This document shows positions 31,876-39,996 of a stretch of 64,000 nucleotides of DNA, piece by piece. A model generated the notes under the pieces. The model was not told the DNA's origin. It saw only the letters and a program-made list of their open reading frames with translations, and ran no database searches. The translations under genes were made by a program, and so were the position numbers. Source of the DNA: F22 sp963678855 (GTDB lineage: Bacteria > Bacteroidota > Bacteroidia > Bacteroidales > Bacteroidaceae); contig OY787448.1 of assembly GCA_963678855.1 (NCBI GenBank), forward strand, positions 806,001-870,000, in the 5' to 3' direction. The stretch's first letter is position 1, and each line of letters starts with the position of its first letter.

Positions 31876-32577
31876 ATGTCTTGTATTCTATGTATTGACA
31901 CCTCCACACACGCATGCTCAGTTGCGCTGAGCCAAGATGGAGCAGTCATTTTCGAGTTGGCCCAAACAGAAAGTGCCCAACATACAACATTGCTTGGTGG
32001 TTATATTGATCAAGCATTATCCTTTGCAGAAAATCATGCTATCCCCATAGATGCAGTAGCCGTAACAAGTGGCCCTGGTAGTTATACTGGTCTGCGTATT
32101 GGTGTATCTATGGCTAAGGGTGTATGTTACGCCTTAAATGTGCCACTAATCAGTATTCCTACTTTGCAACTTCTTTGTGTGCCTCTTTTGCTTCAAGTGG
32201 AAGATGCCTACAAAGCGTGCTTTGTGCCTATGCTTGATGCTCGTCGTATGGAGGTTTATACCAACACGATGGACTTTGCTCTGAACGAGTTGACACCTAC
32301 CCGTGCACTTATTTTTGAGGAAGATGCACCCAACCCATTTGCTGAAGAGCTAGAGGCTGGTCCAGTATATTTCGTAGGTGATGGCGTACAAAAGTGCCAA
32401 GACCTTCTTGCACATCCCAACGCACACTTTATGCCTAATGCTGTGCCATTGGCAAAGTGGATGTTCCCTTTAGCTGAAAAGAAACTGGCTGAGGGTAAAA
32501 CTGAAGATGTGGCTTATTTTGAGCCATTTTATCTCAAAGAGTTTGTAGCAACTGTCTCTAAGAAGAAGTTGTTATAG
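31876..32577 (+). CDS. tsaB: tRNA t6A biosynthesis protein TsaB
   Basis: Partner of TsaD and TsaE in making N6-threonylcarbamoyladenosine at position 37 of ANN-decoding tRNAs. The 233-residue protein has the ASKHA opening CILCIDTSTHACSVAL and the signature SGPGSYTGLRIGVSMAKG. It has a divergent promoter from yicC and is followed by the DUF4290 gene after 42 nt. Confidence 0.94.
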   Translation: MSCILCIDTSTHACSVALSQDGAVIFELAQTESAQHTTLLGGYIDQALSFAENHAIPIDAVAVTSGPGSYTGLRIGVSMAKGVCYALNVPLISIPTLQLLCVPLLLQVEDAYKACFVPMLDARRMEVYTNTMDFALNELTPTRALIFEEDAPNPFAEELEAGPVYFVGDGVQKCQDLLAHPNAHFMPNAVPLAKWMFPLAEKKLAEGKTEDVAYFEPFYLKEFVATVSKKKLL

Positions 32578-32619
32578 GCCTTCTATCAAACTTATTAATT
32601 ATCGTAATCCCCTGTGTTT

Positions 32620-33309
32620 ATGAATTCATTGGAACACAAATACAATACTCAACTCAAGAAGTTGCCTTTGCCAGAATATGGACGTAGTGTCCAAAACATG
32701 GTAGACCATTGTATGACTATCGAAAGTCGCAAAGAGCGCCAAGCTTGTGCGGAAACTATCATCAATATTATGGCCAACCAATATCCCGAACTTCGTGGCA
32801 ACGCAGACTTCGTGCCTATGCTTTGGGATCATCTAGCTTTAATGGCTGATTATAGACTTGACATCGACTATCCTTGTGAGATACTCAAGAAAGACGAAAT
32901 TGAGCCTAAACCTCACCCAGTACCAAACCTTCAAGGTCCTATTCGTTATCGTCATTATGGTGTCGTGCTTGAGCGTCTTATTATTGAAGCAGCAGAATAT
33001 CCCGACAATGAAGAACGTGATATGCTTGTTGCTATGATTTGCAACCAAATGCGCAAGTTCTTGATGAACTGGAACAAAGAGATATGCAATGATGACAAGA
33101 TTGCTGCCGACCTACAAGAATTATCTTTCGGTCGCCTAGTGATGACTCAAAATGTATTAGCCATCATGCATGACCAACAACAAGGTCAGCACCGCAATAC
33201 ACGCAGCAATAAGAACCAACGAAACCGCAATGCTGGATCGAATAAAGGACAAAAAAACAGCAATGCTAAACGTCAAGGTAGAAACAACAACTACGGCAAA
33301 AGAAAATAA
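32620..33309 (+). CDS. DUF4290 family protein
   Basis: A 229-residue Bacteroidota-specific protein of unknown function. The folded part (1-180) starts MNSLEHKYNTQLKKLPLPEYGR and contains the conserved region HGVVLERLI-like segment RHYGVVLERLI. The last about 50 residues are a basic, Asn/Gln/Arg/Lys-rich tail (NTRSNKNQRNRNAGSNKGQ), probably disordered and able to bind RNA. A GTG 6 nt upstream is a less likely start. It lies between tsaB and murA, as in related genomes. Confidence 0.85.
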   Translation: MNSLEHKYNTQLKKLPLPEYGRSVQNMVDHCMTIESRKERQACAETIINIMANQYPELRGNADFVPMLWDHLALMADYRLDIDYPCEILKKDEIEPKPHPVPNLQGPIRYRHYGVVLERLIIEAAEYPDNEERDMLVAMICNQMRKFLMNWNKEICNDDKIAADLQELSFGRLVMTQNVLAIMHDQQQGQHRNTRSNKNQRNRNAGSNKGQKNSNAKRQGRNNNYGKRK

Positions 33310-33317
33310 GATTTTGT

Positions 33318-33348
33318 TTTGCTTTTATAGGCCTTAGCACTATATTTG
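33318..33348 (+). promoter_or_regulatory. Promoter of murA-rimM
   Basis: TTTG (33318-33321), 19 nt, TATATTTG (33341-33348). Leader about 45 nt. Confidence 0.7.
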
Positions 33349-33396
33349 ACTACTCAAATTTACTTGTATAACGAATAATACAATTTAGACCTTAAT

Positions 33397-34704
33397 ATGG
33401 CATCATTTATTATTGAAGGCGGACACCGCCTGTCTGGTGAAATCAAACCTCAGGGGGCAAAAAACGAAGCCTTGCAAATCATCTGTGCAGTTCTTCTCAC
33501 ATCTGAGAAAGTTGTTATAGAAAATGTCCCTGACATCCTAGATATCAATAACCTTATCCAACTTCTACGTGATATGAACGTAAAGGTTAAGAAACTATCT
33601 GTCGACAGTTATAGTTTCCAAGCGGATAATGTAAACCTAGAATATATTCAAAGCGATGAATTCCTAAAGAAGTGTGCTGCTCTACGTGGCTCTGTGATGC
33701 TTATCGGTCCTATGATTAGCCGATTTGGTCAAGCAATCATTGCTAAACCTGGTGGCGACAAAATTGGTCGTCGTCGTATCGATACTCACCTGCTAGGTAT
33801 TCAAAATCTTGGTGCTACATTCAACTACGATGACAAACGCCATGTATACACACTTTCTGCAGACAAACTTAAGGGTTGTTACATGCTACTTGATGAAGCA
33901 AGTGTAACTGGTACTGCCAATATTGTGATGGCTGCAGTCCTTGCTGAAGGTACAACAACAATATACAATGCTGCATGCGAACCATATCTTCAACAGCTTT
34001 GCAAGATGCTATCTAGCATGGGTGCAAAAATCACGGGTATCGGCTCCAACTTGCTAACTATTGAAGGTGTTGAGTCACTAGGTGGCTGCACACATCGCAT
34101 CCTTCCTGATATGATTGAAGTGGGTAGCTTCATCGGTCTAGCTGCTATGACTCATAGTGAAATCACTATTAAAGATGTACACTTTGAAGAACTAGGCATC
34201 ATCCCTAATAGCTTCCGCCGATTGGGTATCAAACTTGAGCAGCAAGGAGATGATATTCATATCCCTGCACAAGAACACTACGAGATTGAGAGCTTTATCG
34301 ATGGTTCAAACCTCACAATTGCTGACGCTCCTTGGCCAGGTCTCACTCCTGACTTACTTAGCGTGATGCTTGTCACAGCTACTCAAGCCAAAGGTAGTGT
34401 ACTTATCCATCAGAAGATGTTTGAGAGTCGCCTGTTCTTTGTTGATAAGCTAATCGATATGGGTGCACAAATCATTCTTTGCGATCCACACCGTGCTGTA
34501 GTTATCGGTCATGACCACCAAGTACAACTTCGAGGTGGTAATATGATTTCTCCAGATATCCGTGCTGGCATAGCTTTGCTTATCGCTGCGATGAGTGCTA
34601 CTGGCATTAGCCGAATTGACAACATCGAGCAAATCGACAGAGGTTACCAAGATATCGAAGGTCGCCTTAATGCTATCGGTGCTAGAATCACTCGTCTAGA
34701 CTAA
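33397..34704 (+). CDS. murA: UDP-N-acetylglucosamine 1-carboxyvinyltransferase
   Basis: First committed step of peptidoglycan synthesis: transfers enolpyruvate from PEP to UDP-GlcNAc. The 435-residue protein has the EPSP-synthase-like two-domain fold, with KPQGAKNEAL near the N-terminus. The active-site loop reads KPGGDKIGRRRIDTH, so the usual catalytic cysteine is D121. An Asp at this place keeps activity but blocks the alkylation by fosfomycin, so intrinsic resistance is expected. rimM follows after 68 nt including a hairpin. Confidence 0.95.
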   Translation: MASFIIEGGHRLSGEIKPQGAKNEALQIICAVLLTSEKVVIENVPDILDINNLIQLLRDMNVKVKKLSVDSYSFQADNVNLEYIQSDEFLKKCAALRGSVMLIGPMISRFGQAIIAKPGGDKIGRRRIDTHLLGIQNLGATFNYDDKRHVYTLSADKLKGCYMLLDEASVTGTANIVMAAVLAEGTTTIYNAACEPYLQQLCKMLSSMGAKITGIGSNLLTIEGVESLGGCTHRILPDMIEVGSFIGLAAMTHSEITIKDVHFEELGIIPNSFRRLGIKLEQQGDDIHIPAQEHYEIESFIDGSNLTIADAPWPGLTPDLLSVMLVTATQAKGSVLIHQKMFESRLFFVDKLIDMGAQIILCDPHRAVVIGHDHQVQLRGGNMISPDIRAGIALLIAAMSATGISRIDNIEQIDRGYQDIEGRLNAIGARITRLD

Positions 34705-34729
34705 TAATTAGATTTTGAGATAACCCTCT

Positions 34730-34756
34730 TCTCCCAAGTGCCACGCTCTTGGGAGG
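34730..34756 (+). other. Hairpin between murA and rimM
   Basis: CTCCCAAG pairs with CTTGGGAG (within about 34730-34756). No T-tract follows; it may be an mRNA-processing or stabilising stem ahead of rimM. Confidence 0.5.
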
Positions 34757-34772
34757 AATTAAAATATCCCAT

Positions 34773-35291
34773 ATGATAAAACAAGATGAAGTATATGAGA
34801 TAGGACGCTTTAACAAGCCACACGGCCTACAAGGAGAACTATCTTTCACTTTCACTGATGATGTCTTCGACCGTGTTGAAGCTCCATATCTAGTTTGCGA
34901 ATTAGATGGTATCATGGTGCCTTTTTTCATCGAATCTTATCGTTTTAAAAGCGATAGCACAGCTTTGGTTAAGCTGGAAGATGTAGATAGCTCTGAATGG
35001 GCCAAGAGGTTTACCAATGTCCATGTATACTTTCCTAAAGCTTTGGCTCAAGGAAGTAAACCTGAAGAGTTCACATGGAACTATTTTACAGGATTCGAAC
35101 TACACGATGCTGAAACAGGATACATCGGAAAAATTCTAGATGTAGACACTACGACATTCAACACTCTATTCTTAGTGGAGACAGATAGCGAAGAAGAACT
35201 TATGATTCCTGCACACGAAACAATGATTAAAGGGGTAGACAACGATGAGCGTATTCTACTCATGGAACTACCAGAAGGATTAATCGACTAA
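34773..35291 (+). CDS. rimM: 16S rRNA processing protein RimM
   Basis: Assists maturation of the 30S head. The 172-residue protein has an N-terminal RimM domain starting with IGRFNKPHGLQGELSF and a C-terminal PRC-barrel (FTWNYFTGFELHDAETGYIGKILDV). The ATG at 34773 was chosen over a TTG 24 nt upstream inside the hairpin. It does not sit in the usual rpsP-rimM-trmD cluster, but with murA. Confidence 0.93.
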   Translation: MIKQDEVYEIGRFNKPHGLQGELSFTFTDDVFDRVEAPYLVCELDGIMVPFFIESYRFKSDSTALVKLEDVDSSEWAKRFTNVHVYFPKALAQGSKPEEFTWNYFTGFELHDAETGYIGKILDVDTTTFNTLFLVETDSEEELMIPAHETMIKGVDNDERILLMELPEGLID

Positions 35292-35333
35292 GCTTACATA
35301 GCTTGCTATATTAGCGAGATAAACCGTTTACTT

Positions 35334-35364
35334 AAAGCACCTACTTTTAGTGGGTGCTTTATTT
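35334..35364 (+). terminator. Terminator of murA-rimM
   Basis: AAAGCACCTAC (35334-35344) with GTGGGTGCTTT (35350-35360), 5-nt loop, followed by ATTTG. Confidence 0.8.
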
Positions 35365-35430
35365 GTTGGTAGGAGTATAAGAAAAGTTTCTTATTCGGGT
35401 TCAATCTTCTACTACAACGCTTAGAAAATG

Positions 35431-35497
35431 TCGTTTCAAACACTTGGTCCAATCGATTCGAGCGTTTGAATCGATTGGACCAAACGTTTGGAACGAG
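35431..35497. repeat. Modular palindromic repeat, element C (22-18-23 layout)
   Basis: Modules of 22, 18 and 23 nt, each starting with TCG. GGTCCAATCGATTC (35446-35459) is the reverse complement of 35468-35481, and GTTTG is repeated with a 22-bp period (35464, 35486). Same layout as elements A and B with changed bases that stay paired. It lies in the 407-bp gene-free spacer 35292-35698, which otherwise holds two terminators. Confidence 0.8.
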
Positions 35498-35640
35498 GCT
35501 GGGAAACCTTAGAAAAAAAAGCTAAAGCCTAAAACAACAGAACTAATACTTTGTTACACCTGTCTTAGACTTTAACAAGACAACACCTAGGAACAATAGC
35601 CATAGATGTGACTAGTAGCTCTCTATTTACGCCCTTATGC

Positions 35641-35686
35641 AAAAAAGAGTGTCATCTACCTTGTGATAGATGACACTCTTTTTTAT
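35641..35686 (-). terminator. Terminator of the bamD-omega-DUF4293 operon
   Basis: AAAAAAGAGTGTCATCTA (35641-35658) pairs perfectly with 35667-35684; it can act in both directions. Confidence 0.9.
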
Positions 35687-35698
35687 TTGTATAGTATC

Positions 35699-36139
35699 TT
35701 ATCTGATACGATCCATAGACTTGTAAGCATTGATATCTTTATTCACAGCTGAACGAGCCATTACTGTAAGAATAAATGCACAAAACGGGAACGCTAAATA
35801 CATTGATACTTGAAATTCACTTAACACCTCAGGCTTTGTACCGATAAAAAGCAATACAGCTAGAGAGGCATAATATCCTATAATCAACAAGATGCCAAAG
35901 ACGCACATACGTACTTGCATCATTACTTGATGTTTACGGAACAAGAATATAGCTACTAAATCAACCAAAGCCGCTAAGCTCAATATAGCACCCAACTGCC
36001 ATGAGACAGCAGAGAATGGCTTTAGAGGAGTTGTTGTAGCACCGCTAGCTTCCATAAAGTATCCTAGAGGCATAAAACAAGATACAATAAGCAGGACAGC
36101 TGCTAACAGTAAGTAGATAGTCTGTTTACGCTGAATCAT
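35699..36139 (-). CDS. DUF4293 family membrane protein
   Basis: A 146-residue inner-membrane protein with four predicted helices (YLLLAAVLLIVSCFMPLGYF; LGAILSLAALVDLVAIFLF; CVFGILLIIGYYASLAVLLF; MYLAFPFCAFILTVMA). It matches the Bacteroidota DUF4293 family, which regularly follows the omega-like gene; function unknown. It starts 2 nt after the omega-like stop and is surely co-transcribed with bamD and that gene. Confidence 0.9.
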   Translation of the reverse strand: MIQRKQTIYLLLAAVLLIVSCFMPLGYFMEASGATTTPLKPFSAVSWQLGAILSLAALVDLVAIFLFRKHQVMMQVRMCVFGILLIIGYYASLAVLLFIGTKPEVLSEFQVSMYLAFPFCAFILTVMARSAVNKDINAYKSMDRIR

Positions 36140-36141
36140 AC

Positions 36142-36486
36142 TTACTTGATATTTTCCTCGATATCCATTTCTTTAGCTGGATTGCGGTGATACACCTTAC
36201 CTTCCTGGTACTCTTGTGCAGCTAGCAATGTAGCCTTAGGCAACTTCTCATAATAACGAGAAATCTCAATTTGTTCGCGGTTCTCAAATGTTTCCTCAAG
36301 ATTGTCATTTGTTGAAGCAAACTCTTGAAGCTTAGTAGACAAATCACTCTTGATATCTAGAGCAATCTGGTTGGCACGCTTACCAATTACATGCACTGAT
36401 TCGTATATATTACCTGTATCAGTACACAAATCCATCATATCACGTGTAATTGTGTTAGTAGGCGCATTGCTTCTTTTATAATCCAT
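36142..36486 (-). CDS. RNA polymerase omega-like (RpoZ/Rpb6) protein
   Basis: A 114-residue Bacteroidota omega-type protein. The conserved core IYESVHVIGKRANQIA corresponds to the omega/Rpb6 helix that clamps the beta-prime C-terminus, and REQIEISRYYEKLPKATLLAAQEY follows as in relatives. It probably aids polymerase assembly. It lies 32 nt downstream of bamD and 2 nt before DUF4293. Confidence 0.88.
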   Translation of the reverse strand: MDYKRSNAPTNTITRDMMDLCTDTGNIYESVHVIGKRANQIALDIKSDLSTKLQEFASTNDNLEETFENREQIEISRYYEKLPKATLLAAQEYQEGKVYHRNPAKEMDIEENIK

Positions 36487-36518
36487 AATGATATTACTTA
36501 TTTAGATTAAACTTTTTC

Positions 36519-37349
36519 TTATAATTCATTTTCTAGAACTGGAAGCTTCTCAATCATCTTCTCAGCCTTTTTTAGCAAATCTTCTGCTTCAGAAAGATAT
36601 TTACTTTTTGGGAAGTCTACCTTGAATGCATAACACTCATCAGCTACATCACGATAACGTTTAGCCATCTTATGTTCTACTGAATAGTGAGCAGACAGAT
36701 ATTTACTTCGAAGAATCAAAATTGCTAATTCTTCACGGTACTTAGTATATGGAAAATCACGCAAAGCATTCTGTGCTGTAATCACACAAGCTTCGTAGTT
36801 ATTCTGTCCAAGATAATTACCTAAATTAAAGTAAAGCTCTGCAGAACGCAATTCTTTAAGCACCAACTTATTCTCCAATCGTAGAATAATATCTTCAGCT
36901 TTTTGCTTCAACTTACTTTGAGGGTACAACTCCAAAAACATTTGCAATTCTTGGATAGCTACATAAGTAGTACTTTGATCCAATTTAGCTTCAGGAGAAT
37001 TTAAGGCCAACGCTTTACCAGTATAGAAACGTGATAATTCAGCGTAAACACCTCGAGGGTAAGTTGTATAGTATTTCTTAAATGTCTCAGATGCCGTGAC
37101 ATAGTCTTTTCGATAATAATGACACATACCCAGCATGTAAACCGACTCCTCAGCTTTATCTGTCCCTTTCAAAGGATTGATTAGCTCGTTGAGGATGGTC
37201 TGAGACTGTGAGTATTTGCCTTCGGCGAAATAACTTTTTGCAGCTTCGTACTTATAGTTATAATCCATTGTTTTCAATACACGGTTGTATTGAGAACAAG
37301 AGGTCGTCATTAAGAGGACCGTTATTAGAATAGGAAAGATTTTCTTCAT
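36519..37349 (-). CDS. bamD: Outer membrane assembly lipoprotein BamD
   Basis: Component of the BAM complex that inserts beta-barrel proteins into the outer membrane. The 276-residue protein has a lipoprotein signal peptide with lipobox TTSC (Cys near 18) and several TPR-like repeats, for example AAKSYFAEGKYSQSQTILNEL and AEESVYMLGMCHYYRKDYVTA. The start MKKIFPILITVLL was chosen because the TACTTTTG box (37374-37367) lies upstream of it and inside the longer frame. Confidence 0.9.
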   Translation of the reverse strand: MKKIFPILITVLLMTTSCSQYNRVLKTMDYNYKYEAAKSYFAEGKYSQSQTILNELINPLKGTDKAEESVYMLGMCHYYRKDYVTASETFKKYYTTYPRGVYAELSRFYTGKALALNSPEAKLDQSTTYVAIQELQMFLELYPQSKLKQKAEDIILRLENKLVLKELRSAELYFNLGNYLGQNNYEACVITAQNALRDFPYTKYREELAILILRSKYLSAHYSVEHKMAKRYRDVADECYAFKVDFPKSKYLSEAEDLLKKAEKMIEKLPVLENEL

Positions 37350-37366
37350 ACAATAAAAATATGAGA

Positions 37367-37374
37367 CAAAAGTA
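37367..37374 (-). promoter_or_regulatory. -7 box of the bamD operon
   Basis: TACTTTTG on the minus strand; start near 37362, leader about 13 nt. Confidence 0.6.
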
Positions 37375-37408
37375 CTATTTTCTACGCAGCATTCAAAATT
37401 ATACATCT

Positions 37409-37444
37409 AAAAAAATGGTAGTTTCGACATCGAAACTACCATTT
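37409..37444 (-). terminator. Terminator of tRNA-His
   Basis: On the minus strand AAATGGTAGTTTCGA and its complement form a near-perfect stem (about 37412-37443) followed by a T-run. Confidence 0.85.
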
Positions 37445-37448
37445 TCTG

Positions 37449-37522
37449 GGTGAACGATGGGACTCGAACCCACGACATTCAGAACCACAAACTGACGCTC
37501 TAACCAACTGAACTACGCTCAC
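37449..37522 (-). tRNA. tRNA-His (GTG)
   Basis: A complete cloverleaf on the minus strand. The acceptor is GTGAGCG paired with CGTTCAC; the T-arm has GGGTTCGAGTCCC; the anticodon is GTG at 37488-37486 in loop TTGTGGT. The base before G1 is G (position 37523) opposite discriminator C73, the extra G-1:C73 pair that identifies histidine tRNA. The CCA end is not fully encoded. It has its own -7 box (TATCTTTG, 37593-37586) and terminator. Confidence 0.96.
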
Positions 37523-37585
37523 CATAAATGCTTTATTGAAAGGAGTTTGGCCTTGTTTAAGACCCCTTTTCTTTCAAATGCGATG

Positions 37586-37593
37586 CAAAGATA
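37586..37593 (-). promoter_or_regulatory. -7 box of tRNA-His
   Basis: TATCTTTG on the minus strand; start near 37581, about 58 nt of 5' extension before the tRNA. Confidence 0.6.
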
Positions 37594-37637
37594 CGGCTTT
37601 ATTTTTAATCTCCAAACTTTTTTGTAAAAAAAACAGA

Positions 37638-38513
37638 CTAAAAAAGCTTTTTGCTTGCTTTTAGCGTGTTTAGCATCAAAGAAACAATAGTCATAGGTCC
37701 TACTCCACCTGGCACTGGAGTGATAAAACTACACTTTTCACTTACTGCTTCAAAGTCCACATCACCTGTTAACTTAAAGCCTGACTTACGTGAAACATCT
37801 GGTACACGTGTTGTACCTACGTCGATAACAACAGCATCTGGCTTAACCATATCTTCTGTTACAAACTTCGGAGCACCTAAAGCAGCAATCAAAATATCAG
37901 CCGAAGCACACACTTCTTTAATGTTTGGTGTACGACTATGACAAACTGTGACTGTACAGTTTCCAGGATTAGCTTTTTGCATCATCAATGAAGCCATTGG
38001 CTTACCTACAATATTACTACGGCCAAGCACCACACAATGCTTACCTTCTGTTTTAATATTATATCGACGAAGCAATTCAACAATACCACTAGGAGTAGCA
38101 CTGACAAAACAAGGCAGCCCGATAGACATACGACCAACATTGATAGGATGGAATCCATCCACATCTTTATGATAATCAATTGCTTCAATAATCTTTTGCT
38201 CATCGATATGCTTAGGCAACGGAAGCTGTACGATAAAACCATCTACATCATCATCATTATTAAGACGATACACTTCGTTTAGCAACTCTTCTTCAGTCAC
38301 ATCATCTTCGAAACGTGTCAAAGTAGATGCAAACCCACATACTTCACAGGCCTTAACCTTAGCAGCCACGTAAGTCTCACTTCCACCATCATGTCCAACG
38401 AGCACAGCTGCCAAATGCGGGCGCTTCTCTCCACGAGCTATACGCTCAGCTACTTCTGATGCGATCTCCTCTTTAATTGTAGCCGCAATAGCCTTTCCAT
38501 CAATTCTTTCCAT
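37638..38513 (-). CDS. folD: Bifunctional methylenetetrahydrofolate dehydrogenase/cyclohydrolase
   Basis: Interconverts methylene-, methenyl- and formyl-tetrahydrofolate. The 291-residue protein has the catalytic lysine in YVAAKVKACE, QLPLPKHID, the NADP-binding segment GRSNIVGKPMA and the C-terminal PGGVGPMT. The start MERIDGKAIAATIKEE is chosen over a start 33 nt upstream that lacks family support. Confidence 0.96.
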   Translation of the reverse strand: MERIDGKAIAATIKEEIASEVAERIARGEKRPHLAAVLVGHDGGSETYVAAKVKACEVCGFASTLTRFEDDVTEEELLNEVYRLNNDDDVDGFIVQLPLPKHIDEQKIIEAIDYHKDVDGFHPINVGRMSIGLPCFVSATPSGIVELLRRYNIKTEGKHCVVLGRSNIVGKPMASLMMQKANPGNCTVTVCHSRTPNIKEVCASADILIAALGAPKFVTEDMVKPDAVVIDVGTTRVPDVSRKSGFKLTGDVDFEAVSEKCSFITPVPGGVGPMTIVSLMLNTLKASKKLF

Positions 38514-38545
38514 TTTTGCTTGTTTGTTTATTGTGTATATAAGCA

Positions 38546-38590
38546 AGATTCCGGATAGTAACCACTAAGAGCAGTCCCTATCCGGAATCT
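38546..38590 (-). terminator. Hairpin between ffh and folD
   Basis: AGATTCCGGATAG (38546-38558) pairs perfectly with 38578-38590 over a 19-nt loop. It lacks a U-tract but sits right after ffh; probably a 3'-end or Rho-dependent stabilising stem. Confidence 0.55.
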
Positions 38591-38601
38591 AATTTATTTC
38601 A

Positions 38602-39951
38602 TTAGTTGCCCATACCTGGCATCTTAGGCATACGTGGCATGCGAGGCATCTTACCTCCCATTCCCATAGAACTTACGTTCTTCATAACCTTACGCGTTTG
38701 ATCGAACTGCTTAATCAAACGGTTTACTTCCTGAAGCGTTGTACCACTCCCCTTGGCGATACGTTGTCTACGCGAACCATTAATCATAGCAGGATTGCTA
38801 CGCTCTTCTGGAGTCATAGACTGAATAATCGCTTCAATATGCTTGAATGGTTCATCACCAATTTCTACGTCTTTGATAGCCTTACCCACACCAGGAATCA
38901 TCGCTGCCAATTCTTTCACATCACCCATCTTCTTGATTTGTTGGATTTGTGACATAAAGTCATTGAAGTCGAACTGGTTCTTTTGGATACGCTTTTGAAG
39001 CTTCTTCGCTTCTTCTTCGTCATATTGTTGTTGAGCACGCTCTACCAAAGATACAACGTCACCCATACCCAAGATACGGTCGGCCATACGAGATGGGTGA
39101 AACACATCCACAGCATCCATACGCTCACCAGTACCGATAAACTTGATTGGCTTGTTGACAACCGTACGAATAGATAGCGCAGCACCACCACGCGTATCAC
39201 CATCAAGCTTAGTCAAAACAACACCATCAAAGTCTAGGCGCTTATTAAACTCAAATGCAGTATTTACTGCATCTTGACCAGTCATCGAGTCAACAACGAA
39301 CAATGTTTCAGTAGGATTGACTGCCTTCTTCAAAGCTTCAATCTCATCCATCATTTGCTCGTCGATAGCCAAACGACCTGCTGTATCGACAATAATCAAA
39401 TCACAGCTCTTAGACATAGCTTCTGTGATACCATTAAGCGCAATCTCAACTGGATTCTTATTTTCACGCTCGCAGTAGAAGTCTACTTCGATCTCACGAC
39501 TCAACACTTCAAGCTGGTCAATCGCTGCAGGACGATACACGTCACAAGCAATCAACATAGGCTTTTTATGCTTTTGATCTTTAAGCATCTTAGCAAGCTT
39601 ACCAGAGAAAGTTGTCTTACCAGATCCTTGAAGACCCGACATCAAGACTACCGTTGGTTTTGCTTCTGTATCCAATTCTACAGTTTCACCACCCATCAAT
39701 TCGGCTAGCTCATCGTGTACAATTTTCACAAGCAATTGTCCTGGTTTCACTGCAGTCAATACCTTTTGGCCGATCGCTTTGTCTTTTACAGTGTTGGCAA
39801 ATTCTTTGGCTACCTTGTAGTTCACATCGGCATCAAGCAATGCACGACGTACAGACTTAACTGTTTCTGCTACATTCAGTTCGGTGATATTTCCCTCACC
39901 CTTCAATATTTTAAAGGAGCGTTCTAGCTTCTCACTTAAATTATCAAACAT
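38602..39951 (-). CDS. ffh: Signal recognition particle protein Ffh
   Basis: GTPase that binds signal sequences and 4.5S RNA to target membrane proteins. The 449-residue protein has the N domain, the G domain with GLQGSGKTT, DTAGR and TKLDGDTRGG, and an M domain from about 300. It ends in a Met/Gly/Pro-rich tail (MGGKMPRMPRMPKMPGMG), longer in methionine-proline repeats than in E. coli. No 4.5S RNA gene was recognised nearby. Confidence 0.97.
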   Translation of the reverse strand: MFDNLSEKLERSFKILKGEGNITELNVAETVKSVRRALLDADVNYKVAKEFANTVKDKAIGQKVLTAVKPGQLLVKIVHDELAELMGGETVELDTEAKPTVVLMSGLQGSGKTTFSGKLAKMLKDQKHKKPMLIACDVYRPAAIDQLEVLSREIEVDFYCERENKNPVEIALNGITEAMSKSCDLIIVDTAGRLAIDEQMMDEIEALKKAVNPTETLFVVDSMTGQDAVNTAFEFNKRLDFDGVVLTKLDGDTRGGAALSIRTVVNKPIKFIGTGERMDAVDVFHPSRMADRILGMGDVVSLVERAQQQYDEEEAKKLQKRIQKNQFDFNDFMSQIQQIKKMGDVKELAAMIPGVGKAIKDVEIGDEPFKHIEAIIQSMTPEERSNPAMINGSRRQRIAKGSGTTLQEVNRLIKQFDQTRKVMKNVSSMGMGGKMPRMPRMPKMPGMGN

Positions 39952-39996
39952 GTTTTGTTGATCTTATACTTGATTAGTTATTATACTTATTCTATT

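Noticed and set aside
38602..39951. 4.5S/SRP RNA gene near ffh
   Set aside because: No sequence with the conserved GGAA tetraloop hairpin was found around ffh.
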